A DNA stretch of 64,000 nt from Malania oleifera (GCF_029873635.1 NC_080420.1:32169032-32233031); one strand, 5' to 3'. Positions 24,101 to 33,473 are shown, counted from the stretch's first letter. Notes: generated by a model not told the origin, from the letters alone. Numbers and translations: made by a program.

Positions 24101-25553
24101 TAGGGCTGAAACACAGGGAGGTTAGGATGCATTGAGTGCAGAGTCAAGCCTAACTCAATCCAATTTGAAGTTGAAGGTTTCCAATCCAAGCTCTGGCCAT
24201 GTCATGTTGGTTGAACAATCATTCTTATTATTATTATTGCCCTAAAATACACCTCATCTCCAAATCAAGCTCAAGCAACATTAAGCCGGTCAGGTTATAT
24301 AGTAATTAAGTTCTATTACACATATACATCACATTCTTAATAACCAGGCTAGCATGTCACAGTTGATGCGACTTATAATCACATGGAAAAAGAAACTCAG
24401 TGTTCAAGTCGTGTAATACAAGAGTAGGCATAGGATGGCCAACAGTAACAGGCTAACACCCACACGCCAGTTGGGTTCAAACATTGCCATTCCCCTTCCC
24501 CAGTTACCAATGGAAAGAAAAAGTAGTATAATTTAAGCAACTGTACTTATATATGAAAACATCATAATCAATTAGAGTTGGAAGTTGGAACCTATAATCC
24601 TAACAAATTAAAAAGAAAGCATTAAAAGATTTTGCAGGCAATTTTTTAATATGTTTGATATTTTAACCAAGATCCATAAATTTCAGGAATCAAACATAAT
24701 GAATCTACTATTTGCAAAACAAGTTATATGCATTTTTTCAGTCAATTGAGTTGAGAAAGTGAACCCAAGCATAACCTCAGTTCAGGCTAAGAAGTCTTGA
24801 ACTAAGCCCAACCCCTACTTTAAAAGCTTCAATAAAGCTTGCCTAATTGTCCAGCTGAGTTGCATCCCTACCATAGGCTTCTCAAATTTTCATTAAGCCT
24901 CAAGATCAATTTTATTTACAAATCCAATAATGCTCAAAAAGCAATTGATACAAACACACCACCTGTATCATTGTAACTTCCTTTGATGCAGTTATTCATT
25001 GAAATCTAGAAGCTTCAATTAAAAAAAAAAGAAATTTAAAAAAACAAAAACAAAAACAAAAAAATTATGAAAGTAAGAGCAGTTTTTTCTTTAACTTAGG
25101 AACAACATAGAATAAAATGTCACTGGTGATATCAATCATGAATCGAGTCCAATTATGTATTTTTTTTCCTTTTTTCGTTTTTTGGATGAAATCCAAAAGC
25201 AGGATATGTCAAAAGAAGATTTTACCATCAAAGTTGCCGTCAACAATTCTACTAGAATCATTGTAGTTGTCCATTGATATGACAGCAATGCTCGGCATAA
25301 AATTGAGTATCTTTTCCGTAAATACTGTCTTCCCAGCACCAGAGGGACCAGCTAACCCAACCACAATAATTCCATCATTACTTTGGACCAACAACTGGCA
25401 CGCACGAATTACTATAAAGAATCCCTTCTCAAATGATAGAGTATTTTGAATTGGGACAATCTCATAACGATCAGAGTCCTTTCTCTTAACCAACTGGACT
25501 TGATCTTTTAGAAGTCCTGGCTTTCGCTGGTGTGATTCGTTATCTTGATCCAT
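12692..25553 (-). CDS. TTM1/TTM2: TTM1/TTM2-class uridine-kinase-like/CYTH tail-anchored protein
   Basis: Eleven exons encode 659 residues: 25553-25226, 23887-23773, 22998-22803, 22711-22598, 22270-22097, 20089-19895, 17803-17681, 17610-17489, 16691-16568, 16328-16056 and 12907-12692. All introns are GT-AG and phases agree. Domains in order: a uridine-kinase-like domain with P-loop GPSGAGKT (about 69-76) and SMDNYND (about 93-99), residues about 55-240; a CYTH/triphosphate-tunnel domain, about 245-410; a linker with [14 protein letters not shown]; a coiled coil, about 503-530; and a C-terminal membrane segment, about 636-654, with a very short polar tail, so tail-anchored. Arabidopsis homologues of this domain order hydrolyse pyrophosphate at the mitochondrial outer membrane, TTM2 in defence control and TTM1 in senescence. 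The match is from memory of the family; which paralogue is unresolved. No disabling change was seen, so it is probably functional. The start is the first ATG of exon 1, in a family-typical N-terminus. Confidence 0.95.
13090..13170 (+). mobile_element. 5'-truncated RTE LINE 3' tail
   Basis: TCATGTAGCCGACCTCGCC, then AATGGGATTCAAGGCTTGG and TTG-rich repeats, match the 3' terminus of plant RTE LINEs. Only the extreme tail is present. It lies in intron 10 of the TTM gene, opposite to the gene's strand. Confidence 0.65.
14200..14640. repeat. Two diverged direct repeats, LTR/TRIM-like
   Basis: A segment at about 14205-14345 (TATGGTCATCCCACATT, GTACTAG, GAGCTTATAAGAATGG, then GACAAAACCATAAGGCC) recurs at about 14495-14630 with the same order of motifs. 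A CCCACATT-GTACTAG-GATCTT-GGCTTATAAG order is typical of terminal repeats of small plant retroelements. No clear target duplications were found. Confidence 0.45.
16056..16328 (-). CDS. TTM1/TTM2: TTM exon 10 (coiled coil)
   Basis: Ninety-one codons between TTTAG|GGAGTC and GAG|GTACCA. Encodes the heptad-patterned [20 protein letters not shown], then a Ser/Asn-rich linker with [12 protein letters not shown]. Confidence 0.94.
16568..16691 (-). CDS. TTM1/TTM2: TTM exon 9
   Basis: Between AACAG|TGGTATG and CAG|GTGATT. Encodes [16 protein letters not shown] and a variable linker ending in ESPAALANQ. Confidence 0.93.
16999..17016. repeat. Poly-C run in intron 8
   Basis: About fourteen or more consecutive C residues lie between exons 8 and 9 of the TTM gene. 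It is a probable length-variable site. Confidence 0.85.
17489..17610 (-). CDS. TTM1/TTM2: TTM exon 8
   Basis: Between CCACAG|GCATTGCC and AAAAG|GTGCAA. Encodes [30 protein letters not shown] and neighbouring residues. Confidence 0.93.
17681..17803 (-). CDS. TTM1/TTM2: TTM exon 7 (CYTH domain, end)
   Basis: Forty-one codons between AAAATAG|GTGCAAGG and ATG|GTATGA. Encodes [19 protein letters not shown] and [10 protein letters not shown]. Found by splice-site and family matching on the reverse strand. Confidence 0.93.
18263..18418. repeat. 79-bp tandem duplication in TTM intron 6
   Basis: GAAATTGTACAATGTATG through TTCTCTGCCATT occurs at 18263 and again from 18342, about 79 bases apart, with a few differences. 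Confidence 0.85.
19895..20089 (-). CDS. TTM1/TTM2: TTM exon 6 (CYTH domain, middle)
   Basis: Sixty-five codons between TTTCAG|GAATGG and CAG|GTATTA. Encodes [33 protein letters not shown] and [12 protein letters not shown]. Confidence 0.95.
20298..20325. repeat. (GAA)n microsatellite in TTM intron 5
   Basis: About eight GAA/AGA triplets in a row. Confidence 0.8.
21061..21101. repeat. (TA)n microsatellite in TTM intron 5
   Basis: About twenty TA units. Confidence 0.95.
21707..21890 (-). mobile_element. Au-type SINE with 12-bp TSD, in TTM intron 5
   Basis: On the minus strand the order is GGAGCTTAGGCGCAATGG (A-box region), GTCACGAGTTCAAGGCGTG (B-box region), TTGCAAAAATGCAAGGTAAG, GACCCATTGTGGTCCG and a CCCCGGACCCCGC block. 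This matches the plant Au SINE as I know it. It is flanked by perfect 12-bp duplications, CCATCCTCAGAT, at 21695-21706 and 21891-21902. It is in the same orientation as the host gene. Confidence 0.95.
22097..22270 (-). CDS. TTM1/TTM2: TTM exon 5 (CYTH domain, first part)
   Basis: Fifty-eight codons between TTGTAG|TCATCAAGG and GAG|GTGTGC. Contains [32 protein letters not shown] and neighbouring tunnel-strand residues. Confidence 0.95.
22317..22345. repeat. (TA)n/(TATC)n microsatellite in TTM intron 4
   Basis: TATC units followed by about ten TA units, lying between exon 5 and exon 4. Confidence 0.85.
22598..22711 (-). CDS. TTM1/TTM2: TTM exon 4 (kinase/CYTH junction)
   Basis: Thirty-eight codons between TGTAG|GTATACC and AAG|GTTGAT. 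Encodes [25 protein letters not shown] and related family residues. It has no ORF start of its own and is easily missed by ORF calling. Confidence 0.93.
22803..22998 (-). CDS. TTM1/TTM2: TTM exon 3 (kinase-like domain)
   Basis: Acceptor GGAAACAG|AACACTTG, donor ACA|GTATTT. Encodes [34 protein letters not shown] and [10 protein letters not shown]. Its acceptor has an exact second copy 142 bases upstream in the intron (see findings). Confidence 0.95.
22991..23235. repeat. 142-bp-spaced duplication including the exon 3 acceptor
   Basis: The 103-bp segment 22991-23093 recurs at 23133-23235 with only a few changes. The repeated segment includes the first eight bases of exon 3, its AG and the upstream polypyrimidine tract. 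The 39 bases between the copies are themselves made of pieces of the repeat. This is a recent tandem duplication across an intron-exon border. Confidence 0.92.
23773..23887 (-). CDS. TTM1/TTM2: TTM exon 2 (kinase-like domain)
   Basis: Acceptor CAG|ATCCACG and donor AG|GTTATA. Encodes the segment containing [19 protein letters not shown], a conserved uridine-kinase-family strand-loop. Confidence 0.95.
24100..24885. mobile_element. Possible MITE-like element in TTM intron 1
   Basis: The left end GTAGGGCTGAAACAC and the right end, read in reverse as GTAGGGATGCAACTC, form rough terminal inverted repeats. The interior has CAAGCTC-like repeats seen in some degenerate plant elements. No target duplication was confirmed. 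Confidence 0.3.
25226..25553 (-). CDS. TTM1/TTM2: TTM exon 1 (residues 1-109, P-loop)
   Basis: Starts at the ATG at 25553 and encodes the N-terminus, the P-loop GPSGAGKT and the SMDNYND segment. It ends in phase 1 at a GATG|GTAAAA donor. The reading frame continues open into the intron for a few codons. Confidence 0.95.
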
Positions 25554-26495
25554 TTAAAATATGATGGCTTTCTCTAATAGAGGTAGACTGCACATGCACC
25601 AAACTAGAATATTTAAACAAAACAATAAAACAAAGCAACATAATGAGATAAGATGATTAGACAGTCAAAACCTAAGAGGCAAATGAATAAATGATTTGAC
25701 AAATAACTTTGGTGTATCTGAATATCAAGACATTAAGCTCAAAACACAAGAAAAAAGAAGAAAAGAAACAAAATAAAAAATAAAAAATAAAAAAGTATGC
25801 CCTAACATAAATTAAGTTACATCAATTGATATGTGCCCTCAAAATAAAATAAAACATAAATTTAATCATTAGTTGAAATCCTAATAACCTCATTCTCAAA
25901 TTTAAGCTGAGTTACTTAAATTTGAAAATATCATTATGGAATAATGACAAAGTACTCACTCTATAGACCTATATTTCCCCTTCGGTTTAATGAGCTAGGA
26001 AAGAACCCATGCTCCTGATCTTGTAACACTACTTGTCAACCAATTCAACCATCCATTCAATAAAACAAAAAAGAGTTGAAATAGATGATGGTTGAGTAGA
26101 TTATGCATTTATGCTTTCCTTAAACTCTTCAAACTTCAAGATTTTGAGATTGAGAGCATAAATGACAACTTAAATAGGCTATTAAGAGTTTATCATTTAT
26201 CATTTGAGGGATCATCCCATCCCTAGCTACCAAAGTTTCTATGCTCCCCCAATCAAAGAGGTGAGATGCAATTAAAAGAAAAAGACAAAAGATTTGAAAT
26301 AGATGATGGTTGAGTAGATTATTCTTTCTTTAAACTCTTCAAACAAGGTTGAGAGTTTGGAGGGACCATTTAAGCTGCAAAAAAGTTTAGAACCACAAAA
26401 TCAAGAGGCAACTTGCCTCACATACACAAAATACATACAAGACGAATTGCTGCAACTCTTGAAGACCTACAAGATTTTTGGGTTTGAATGTGTGC

Positions 26496-26500
26496 CCAAG
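26496..26500. repeat. Target-site duplication CCAAG (left)
   Basis: Identical to the five bases at 30742-30746 that follow the right LTR of the chromovirus insertion. Confidence 0.92.
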
Positions 26501-27020
26501 TGTCACGAGCTAAGCTTGTTCAGGGCATTATGCTTGCCTGTGACCGCTTGTCTCGTGTACTTGGGATGGGTTTCCATCATGTAAATACTAGTGCAGGGTT
26601 ATTTTCTGCTAGTAGTTTATTTGTATGCCAAATATGGCAATATGACTCCTCGGTCACTTTGATGTTTCCTAATGCCAGGATGATAATTACATAAAAACCT
26701 CTTTAGGGGAAGGTGAGTGTTCATCAGTCATTGTAAAACTCACTAGCTATTGTCAACGTGTTTAGCCTACTTGCCTCCCTCGCTAAACACACGATGTCAA
26801 TGGAGGTGTTGTTAATGAATTGCGTAGATTCAATGTTTACTGTTTGCTTGCCATTGCTTTCATGAATGCTTACTGTTTCCGCTGCCATTTGATTGAATGG
26901 TAATGAAAGTGTTTCGTGGATGAATGTTAGTAAACGATAGGCTGGCTAGTTAAACAATAGTGCTTTAGCTAGCGCCGCATGGCCCTTTCACAACAGTGTG
27001 AAAATAATCGGACCGTGACA
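26501..27020 (+). repeat. 5' LTR of element G
   Basis: Starts TGTCACGAGCTAAGC and ends GACCGTGACA. It is the same length as the 3' LTR, with scattered substitutions, mostly transitions. Confidence 0.93.
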
Positions 27021-27022
27021 CT

Positions 27023-27038
27023 TGGTATTAGAGCCAAG
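27023..27038 (+). promoter_or_regulatory. Primer-binding site of element G
   Basis: TGGTATTAGAGCCA sits two to three bases after the LTR, one change from the TGGTATCAGAGCCA complement of initiator Met-tRNA used by many plant retroelements. Confidence 0.85.
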
Positions 27039-27102
27039 GTTGAGTTACTACGTGAATTCGATTGCCTTCGTTGTAGGATTTGGAAAGCTTTGATAAGTGA
27101 CC

Positions 27103-28338
27103 ATGGCACCAAATAATGCTAAGAGGATCGGCGTACTGGAAGCACAGGTTGAGGCAACAACCAACACTGTGGCCGTGGAGGTGGCCTAGATGAGAGAACT
27201 TGTTGATGAAGTGATGGGATCACAAAAACATCAAGCAAGTTTGATAGGCAACATTTCAGAAGACTTTCGCCATACAGTTGAAACTTTGCAGTCGCGGCTA
27301 GCTGATTTGGATGCAAAGGTGAATCTGATGGTTCTTGCTATGGGGAACTCCAACACTCCAGGAGTTAGCAAGACCAAGGTAATAGAACCCAAGACGTATG
27401 GGGGTGCCCATGATGCCAAGGAGTTAGAGAACTTCTTGTTTGATATGGAGCAGTACTTTCGCAATGTGAGGATGACCTCAGAACAGGCAAAGGAGAATAC
27501 TACGACCATGTACTTGGTTGGTGATGCCAAACTGTGGTGGCGTACCAAGTACAAAGAAATTGAAAATTGAAGCTGTGTAATCGATAGTTGGGCAAACTTG
27601 AAGAGAGAGCTCAAGGCCCAATTCTTTCCTGAGAATGTTGAGTATAATGCAAGGAGAAAGCTGAGAGATCTCAAGTATACGGGGTCAATGAGGGAATTTG
27701 TGAAACAATTTTCTGCTTTAATGTTGGATATCCGGGACATGTCGGAGAAGGACAAGTTATTCTATTTTCTAGAGGAGATGAAACCGTGGGCAAGAACTGA
27801 ACTTCGTAGACAAAGAGTTCAAGACTTGTCTACTGTACAAGCTGCTGTAGAACGCTTGACTGACTACGCTGGTGATGATACCGCTTCGTCCAAACAGTTT
27901 GGCGGAGAGGGAAACAATGGAAAGTTTTTCAAGAAAGACAACCCCAAGAGTGGTGGAGCCGACTCTAAATCATCAACCTCAAAGGAAGCTTCGTCATCTC
28001 AAAGGTTCAACACACCCAATGGAAAGGGGAAAAATAAAATTTCGAACTACTTGTATGCTGGATCTCACAGAGTGAGTGAGTGTCAACACAAGGGATTACT
28101 TAATGCCTTTCAAGCTTCCATTTTGGAAAAAGTGGTGGAAAGCGAGGATGAAGAGGATGATGCCCCGAGGGTAGGTTTAGTGCGGCTGGTGAGCGCATTG
28201 GAAAAGCAGGCAAAAGCACCGAAAGTTACACGAGCAAAAGGGTTAATGTTTGTGGACTTGCGGATAAATGGGAAGAGTACCCGCACTATGGTGGATACGG
28301 GGGCTACTCATAATTTTGTTTCGCAATTAGAAGCATGA
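27103..28338 (+). pseudogene. Gag and start of protease, element G
   Basis: An ATG at 27103 opens a frame soon stopped (TAG near 27187). Pieces at 27190-27570 and 27598-28338 contain the Ty3/gypsy gag core (KVIEPKTYGGAHDAKELENF, RRKLRDLKYTGSMREFV, DMSEKDKLFYFLEEM). A nucleocapsid knuckle has lost a cysteine (YLYAGSHRVSECQHK). The protease begins with the DTGATHNF active-site motif near 28300. At least three stops interrupt the frame. Confidence 0.85.
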
Positions 28339-29000
28339 AGACTCAACTTATCATTAGAGAAGGATACAGGACGCATGAAAGCAGTTAATTCTGTAGCCCA
28401 ACCTACTCTGGGAGTAGCCAAGCAAGTTTCTATGAAGCTTGGACAGTGGGAAGGTCATGCGAATTTCACAGCGGTGCCATTGGATGACTTTCTAGCCATT
28501 CTAGGAATGGAGTTCCTAATGGGGACGATGGCAGTGTTGATGCCTTCGGCTGGTTCCCTATGTCTAATGGGAGATCACCCGTGCATGGTGCAAGTTGTTG
28601 CAACGAAAGGAGACGATGGGAAGTCCCTTTCAGCCATACAACTCAATAAGAGATTGAGAAAGGGTGAGCAGACACGTCTACCCACGGTGGTGGTAGACAA
28701 AGAAGTTAGCCAAGAGCTGGAGCCTACGACCATCCAAACGGTGTTGGACGAGTACAAGGAGGTGTTGTTGGATAAGCTACCTCACAATTTGCTTTCACAA
28801 CGGACTGTGAAGCATGAGATCGAGTTGTTATCATGAGTGAAACCACCTGCAAAAGGGTCATGTCAGATGGCGCCTCTAGAGATAGCAGAGTTGGGAAAAC
28901 AACTTGATGAATTAGAAGCGGGATGTATTCGCCCTTCCAAAGCACCGTTGGGAGCATCGGTGCTGTTTCAGAGGAAACATGAAAAGCATCTACAGAAGGT
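28339..29000 (+). pseudogene. Protease end and RT amino-terminus, element G
   Basis: Protease continues with FLAILGMEFL, and the RT N-terminal lead-in shows VLDEYKEVLLDKLP and KHEIELL. The N-terminal fingers motif (IRPSKAPLGASVLF) is followed at about 28980 by HLQKVFNKLR, a residue block from well past the catalytic core. The region holding the YxDD motif is therefore missing. Confidence 0.85.
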
Positions 29001-29320
29001 GTTCAACAAGCTGAGGGGAAACAGTCAATATGTGAAGAAAGGGAAGTTCTCTTTCGCTCAGTGGAGTTACAAATTCCTTGGTCATGTGGTTGAACAAGGT
29101 CGTATCCGGAGGAGTATGGAGAAGGTAAGGATGATTCAAAAACGAAAGATCCCCATGACAATGAAAGAGTTGCGTTCCTTTCTTGGTCTTACTAGATATT
29201 ACAGGAAGTTTGTTAAGGGGTATTCACGAAGAATGACTCCAATGACAGGACTACTGGGGAGGTATTCTTGGCCACACCCGCGGGATGATGTGGTTAATTA
29301 TACCAGAACTTATCTCACTT
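29001..29320 (+). pseudogene. RT connection fused to integrase zinc-finger remnant
   Basis: KFLGHVVEQGRIR and LRSFLGLTRYYRKFVKGYS are the end of the RT domain. Within a few codons the frame jumps to YTRTYLTCQQDK, from the integrase HHCC region, with no RNase H between them. This is a second large internal deletion. Confidence 0.85.
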
Positions 29321-30195
29321 GCCAACAAGACAAGGGGGAGCGAAAGAAGTATGGTACTTTCATGACCGCACTAAAGTACTGTTTGGCAAAAAAGATGGCA
29401 TGATTGTTCCTTGTGACTGTTGTGAAACATTGGGGTGTTCCCCAAGTTATTATTTGTGACCGAGACTTAATGTTCACTGACAACTTCTTGACAGAATTTT
29501 TCAGGATATTTAGGTCTCATTTTAACATCTCTTCGAGTTCTCACCAACAAACAGGCGGACAGATGAAGAGATTCAGAGAGCTACTGGAAGAGTACTTGTG
29601 TCATTTTGTCAACGACAATCAGAAGAATGACGTGCAACTACTTGATGTGGATCTATTCTATGGCAAAGCCCAAAGGAGCTCAACAACCAACAAGAGCCCT
29701 TTTGAGATTGTTATAGGCCAGCAACCGCTGTTACCTCACACAGTGGGCGAACCATACAGAGGAAAGAGTCTTAGGGCATACATCTTCACAAGAGAATGGA
29801 GACAGAATGTAGAGTTTGCCCGAGTCTATCTAGAGAAAGCTTCTAAGCAGATGAAGAAGTGGGCAAATCAAGGGAGAAGAAGACTGCAACACTTCAACCG
29901 AGCGAAAGTGCATCATGTGTTTCATGTCCGCTGCCTCAAGTTGTTCAACGCCGACACCAACGATCTAAGCAGAAGTCAATCTAAGAGAGCAAAGTTGAAG
30001 ACAATGCCATTTGACATACATGAAGTTGAAGAGATCCTTGCAGCCCAAATGTTCATATCCTCAAGGAAGAAGCAGCAGAAGTTCCTAGTGAAGTGAAAAT
30101 GACTTGATGACAAAGAAATCAGCTGGATTTCAACAGAAGATATGCAACCATTCATGAACAAAGTTGAAGTGTACTTACCACCAAAGTCTACAAGG
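29321..30195 (+). pseudogene. Integrase C-half and chromodomain, element G
   Basis: After a stop at 29401, WGVPQVIICDRDLMFT carries the second integrase acidic residue. SSSHQQTGGQMKR follows, where the family usually has a Glu a little later. The distal part has KVHHVFHVRCLK, then a chromodomain-like VEEILAAQ...KQQKFLVK stretch, interrupted by a stop at about 30096. The chromodomain marks it as a chromovirus. Confidence 0.82.
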
Positions 30196-30221
30196 ATGTC
30201 AACCGCATAAATGGGGGAGAA

Positions 30222-30741
30222 TATCACGAGCTAAGCTTATTCAGGGCATTATGTTTGTCTGTGACCGCTTGTCTCGTGTACTTGGGATGAGTTTCCATCA
30301 TGTAAATACTAGTGTAGGGTTATTTTTTACTAGTAGTTTATTTGTATGCCAAATATGGCAGTATGACTCCTCGGTCACTTTGATGTTTCCTAGTGTCAGG
30401 ATGATAATTACATAAAAACCTCTTTAGGGGAGGGTGAGTGTTCATCAGTCATTGTAAAACTCACTAACTATTGTCAACGTATTTAGCCTACTTGCCTCCC
30501 TCGCTAAACACACAATGTCAACGGAGGTGTTGTTAATGAATTGCGTAGATTCAATGTTTACTACTTGTTTGTCACTGCTTTAATGAATGCTTACTGTTTC
30601 CGCTGTCATTTGATTGAATGCTAATGAAAGTGTTTCGTGAATGAATGTTGATAAACGATAGACTGACTAGTTAAATAAGAGTGTTTTAACTAGTGCCGCA
30701 TGGCCCTTTCACAACGGTGTGAAAATAGTCAGACCATGACA
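30222..30741 (+). repeat. 3' LTR of element G
   Basis: Starts TATCACGAGC (the TG changed to TA) and ends GACCATGACA; it is followed by the CCAAG duplication at 30742-30746. ORF 30164-30415 lies across it and is not a gene. Confidence 0.92.
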
Positions 30742-31181
30742 CCAAGCCATGAAGACAATTACTTATTCTTAACAAGAACTGAAAACAAAGTCACAAACCC
30801 CAATTCTTTTTATGCATTTTCATTCCCATTTATCCATTTGGTTTTACTTAATTCTTCTAAATGAAGTCCTGCAGCTTAGTGACCACAATTTTACAATATA
30901 AACTGTCATACAGGTCCTTATTTCTCCCTCAAGTTACAAGAGAACTTCAGTTCTACCAGAAAGTATCCCAGCAGAACCATAAAATCATCAACAAGGATTT
31001 AAAAAAAAATCAGAATAATATTTCCATGATTAATATGCTAAAGCATTGGTACAACTCCATGAGGTCCTCTGCAACAAAGTTGCATGACTCAGATGCCTCA
31101 CTTTGCTATTACACACAGTATATATTCCCGCAATCATGTATGTATGCATATATGATCAAAGCCTCTCCAAAATGTCTCCCG

Positions 31182-31206
31182 AAAAAAAAAAAAAAAAAAA
31201 AAAAAA
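31182..31206. repeat. Poly-A run
   Basis: About 24 A residues immediately left of the foldback element. Confidence 0.9.
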
Positions 31207-31336
31207 GGGATGCCACTTTTTTTGTGGCACTGTCCTCGCATGAAAACCTCAGTTTTATATTGAACATGTCAGTTTTAAGATTTCAATATAAAACTGAGGT
31301 TTCCATCAGAGACTGCGCGACAAAAAAGTGGCATCC
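31207..31336. mobile_element. Foldback (MITE-like) element
   Basis: Arms of about 55 bases, 31207-31264 and 31281-31336, are nearly perfect inverted repeats: GGATGCCACTTTTTT at the left end pairs with AAAAAAGTGGCATCC at the right, and CTCAGTTTTATATTGAA pairs with TTCAATATAAAACTGAG near the loop. The whole would fold into one long hairpin with a roughly 16-base loop. No clear target duplication was seen. Confidence 0.85.
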
Positions 31337-31599
31337 AATTTCTTATTGGAGAGACCTTTGTGATCAAATACTCCACCCCCACTCCACAAAGAAAAGTCAA
31401 AAAAACAAACAAGCATGGAAAGAAAAAACATATTAAAGCCAAACACGAAGTAGCAGGTAGCAAAACATCGATTGAAAGATCAAACAAACACTTCTTGAAG
31501 TCACCGCACAAACAAAATATAAAATTCTGATCGAACGACATCCACCATTATAAGAAGACACAAAAACAATGACACCCAGAAAAAATAAATCAGGAAAAG

Positions 31600-32160
31600 A
31601 GCAGAGCTAGAAGAGAATATCAACATGAAAACTAATCCACGCAACGCAGAACTGCAAAGCAGCGTAAACGACTCCGTTCTTGAGATATGTTTGGATCTAT
31701 GGGTACATACCCAAGCCACCGCGACTCAACAAAACAAGAATCAACCGTCGAAAGAAAATAACGAGTGCCCAGAAAATAAAAACCAAGAGGAAACAACAAA
31801 AACCCAGATGACAAAATGGATCAAAATCAAAACAATGTGAAGAATTTGGGTGATGAAAAACACTAACCGGGTCTTCACTGAGTTCAGCAATAAAACCTCA
31901 GAAGCAGGACCATATTATGAGTTCTCCTCTTGGTATCACACTTATATATTTTTTTGGGTTTCCGGTAATATACTTCCCCCGAATAGAAAGGAATGTGATT
32001 TCCCAGAAATTTTTGGGATGTGGGAATCCTACTTCTTTAGAATTTGCAAAAGGGTTTACAAAGAAGACACCCGAAACTTCAGAGGAGAGAGAAAAAAATA
32101 TTGAAGAGGCATTTTAATGCCATGACTTCATTATTTCACTTCCAATTTATACACACACAA
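31600..32160 (-). promoter_or_regulatory. Candidate promoter and 5' leader of the TTM gene
   Basis: On the minus strand, TATAAATT (32144-32151) is followed by a pyrimidine-rich, exon-like stretch without strong repeats. A good donor, GGG|TATGTACC-like, sits near 31705. This is where a non-coding first exon of the TTM gene would be expected, 6 kb upstream of the ATG. ORFs here (31625-31840, 31632-31814) are not recognisable proteins. It is inference and needs transcript evidence. Confidence 0.35.
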
Positions 32161-33258
32161 TTTGGAAGTCACAGCTCACTACGCCAGCCTATTATGGACA
32201 CACTTCCTTGAACCCAATGGACTGATAGAAATAGATAATCCATGGACAGGCCCTGTTGGGTTGGATTGATGGCCAATCCAGAGCAGTTGATGTGAGCTTT
32301 TCGTTTTTTATTAAAAAAAACCATAAAAATTTTAAAAAATGTGATTTTTTTCTTGCTTTTCTTTTTTTTTTTTCAAAAAATTATGAACCCAATAAATAAT
32401 TAAATATATCTCTACTTGTTTTATTTGGGATTTTTGCTTTTTTATGTACGAATTCTACACAATTCTCAATGTTCTGCGCCGCATACAGAGCAAGCACGCG
32501 CCGTACCACAAATCAATTCTTCTTGTTTTTTATTTTTGCTTCTTTGGTTTGGTTTTTTGATTTTGCTTTTGCAGTTTCTGTGTTTTTTTTTTTGGGGCAA
32601 TACACAGAACAATTGCATTGAATTTGAATGCCAATAATGACATGGGCATTGAATGTTACTAGCATTTATTTTCACTTTTCTCCATTTTATTTTTTAAAAA
32701 TATTTTCCTTTGAAACGTTTTGCCATATCAAGCCAAGAATATTTATTCCTCCTCAAATACAGGGTGTGCTATTTGGTTCAATTTTATTCACTATAAATGG
32801 TGAACTCCTAAACCAACCATAAAATCCCTCTTTCCAAGCTATGCATACTCTTGTACATAAAAGAATTTCCTATTATAGAGTTCTTTCTTTTGGTTTAACT
32901 TTTTAAATTCTTAAAATATTGTTATAATTGTTCATACCCTAAAACAAAAAATTTAATAATAAAAAAATACTGTAATTATTTTGTAAATTAAAATTAAAGA
33001 TTAGATCCACTAATACCCCCTAAGTTTTTTTAAAAAATGAGTTCACCTCTTGCCTTTTTGAAAACTGCTAAATAATTTCTTAAGATTTAAATTTATTGAC
33101 AAAGTGAACATTTTGCTTGTTAACCGTTATTAGTTAATCGTTAAGTATATGTGAAAAAATGAATTTTTTACTTCATAACATAATTTTTAAAAATGATATC
33201 AATTAAATTGAGAAAATTGATACATATAATGTTTTGAAAATTAAATAAGTAAATCGAC
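32161..33258. other. AT-rich intergenic sequence
   Basis: No gene or element was recognised. Several T-rich and A-rich runs. Confidence 0.6.
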
Positions 33259-33271
33259 TGATTCTTAAATT

Positions 33272-33473
33272 AAAGAAAAAAAAGGTGTCCCCAGGCCATA
33301 AGGCTCCTTACTTCGCAAGAATAAGAGGCGGAAGGGGGGGGGGGGGTTGTCACAGTGTATACAGTCTTACCCCCTTCTTTTATGTAGAGAGATTGTTTCC
33401 TTGAACTCAAACCCCTAACCAACCGATCACAAAAGAGCAACCTTGCCGTTGACCCAAGGTATGTCCTTCTAAT
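33272..33473 (-). mobile_element. Second Au-like SINE with 13-bp TSD
   Basis: On the minus strand: CAACGGCAAGGTTGCTC, a GTTTGAGTTCAAGGAAAC B-box region, GTAAGACTGTATACA, a CCCCCTTCCGCCTC tail and TGGCCTGGGGACACC. This is the Au-SINE order, more diverged than the copy at 21707. It is flanked by perfect 13-bp duplications TGATTCTTAAATT at 33259-33271 and 33474-33486. Confidence 0.92.

Larger units (their letters stand above)
26501..30741 (+). mobile_element. Internally deleted Ty3/gypsy chromovirus, element G
   Basis: 4,241 bp with 520-bp LTRs (26501-27020, 30222-30741), a primer-binding site, a polypurine tract (AAATGGGGGAGAAT, about 30207-30220) and TSD CCAAG. The interior is only 3.2 kb. 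It keeps gag, part of protease and the integrase C-terminal half with a chromodomain, but lacks most of the reverse transcriptase and all of RNase H. It is upstream of the TTM start codon and may lie in a 5'-UTR intron. It is dead by deletion and stops; any past movement would have needed a helper element. Confidence 0.93.

Noticed and set aside
27231-27755. 174-residue minus-strand ORF
   Set aside because: A shadow of the gag of element G on the opposite strand.
30861-31436. 191-residue plus-strand ORF
   Set aside because: Runs through a poly-A run and the foldback element; chance.
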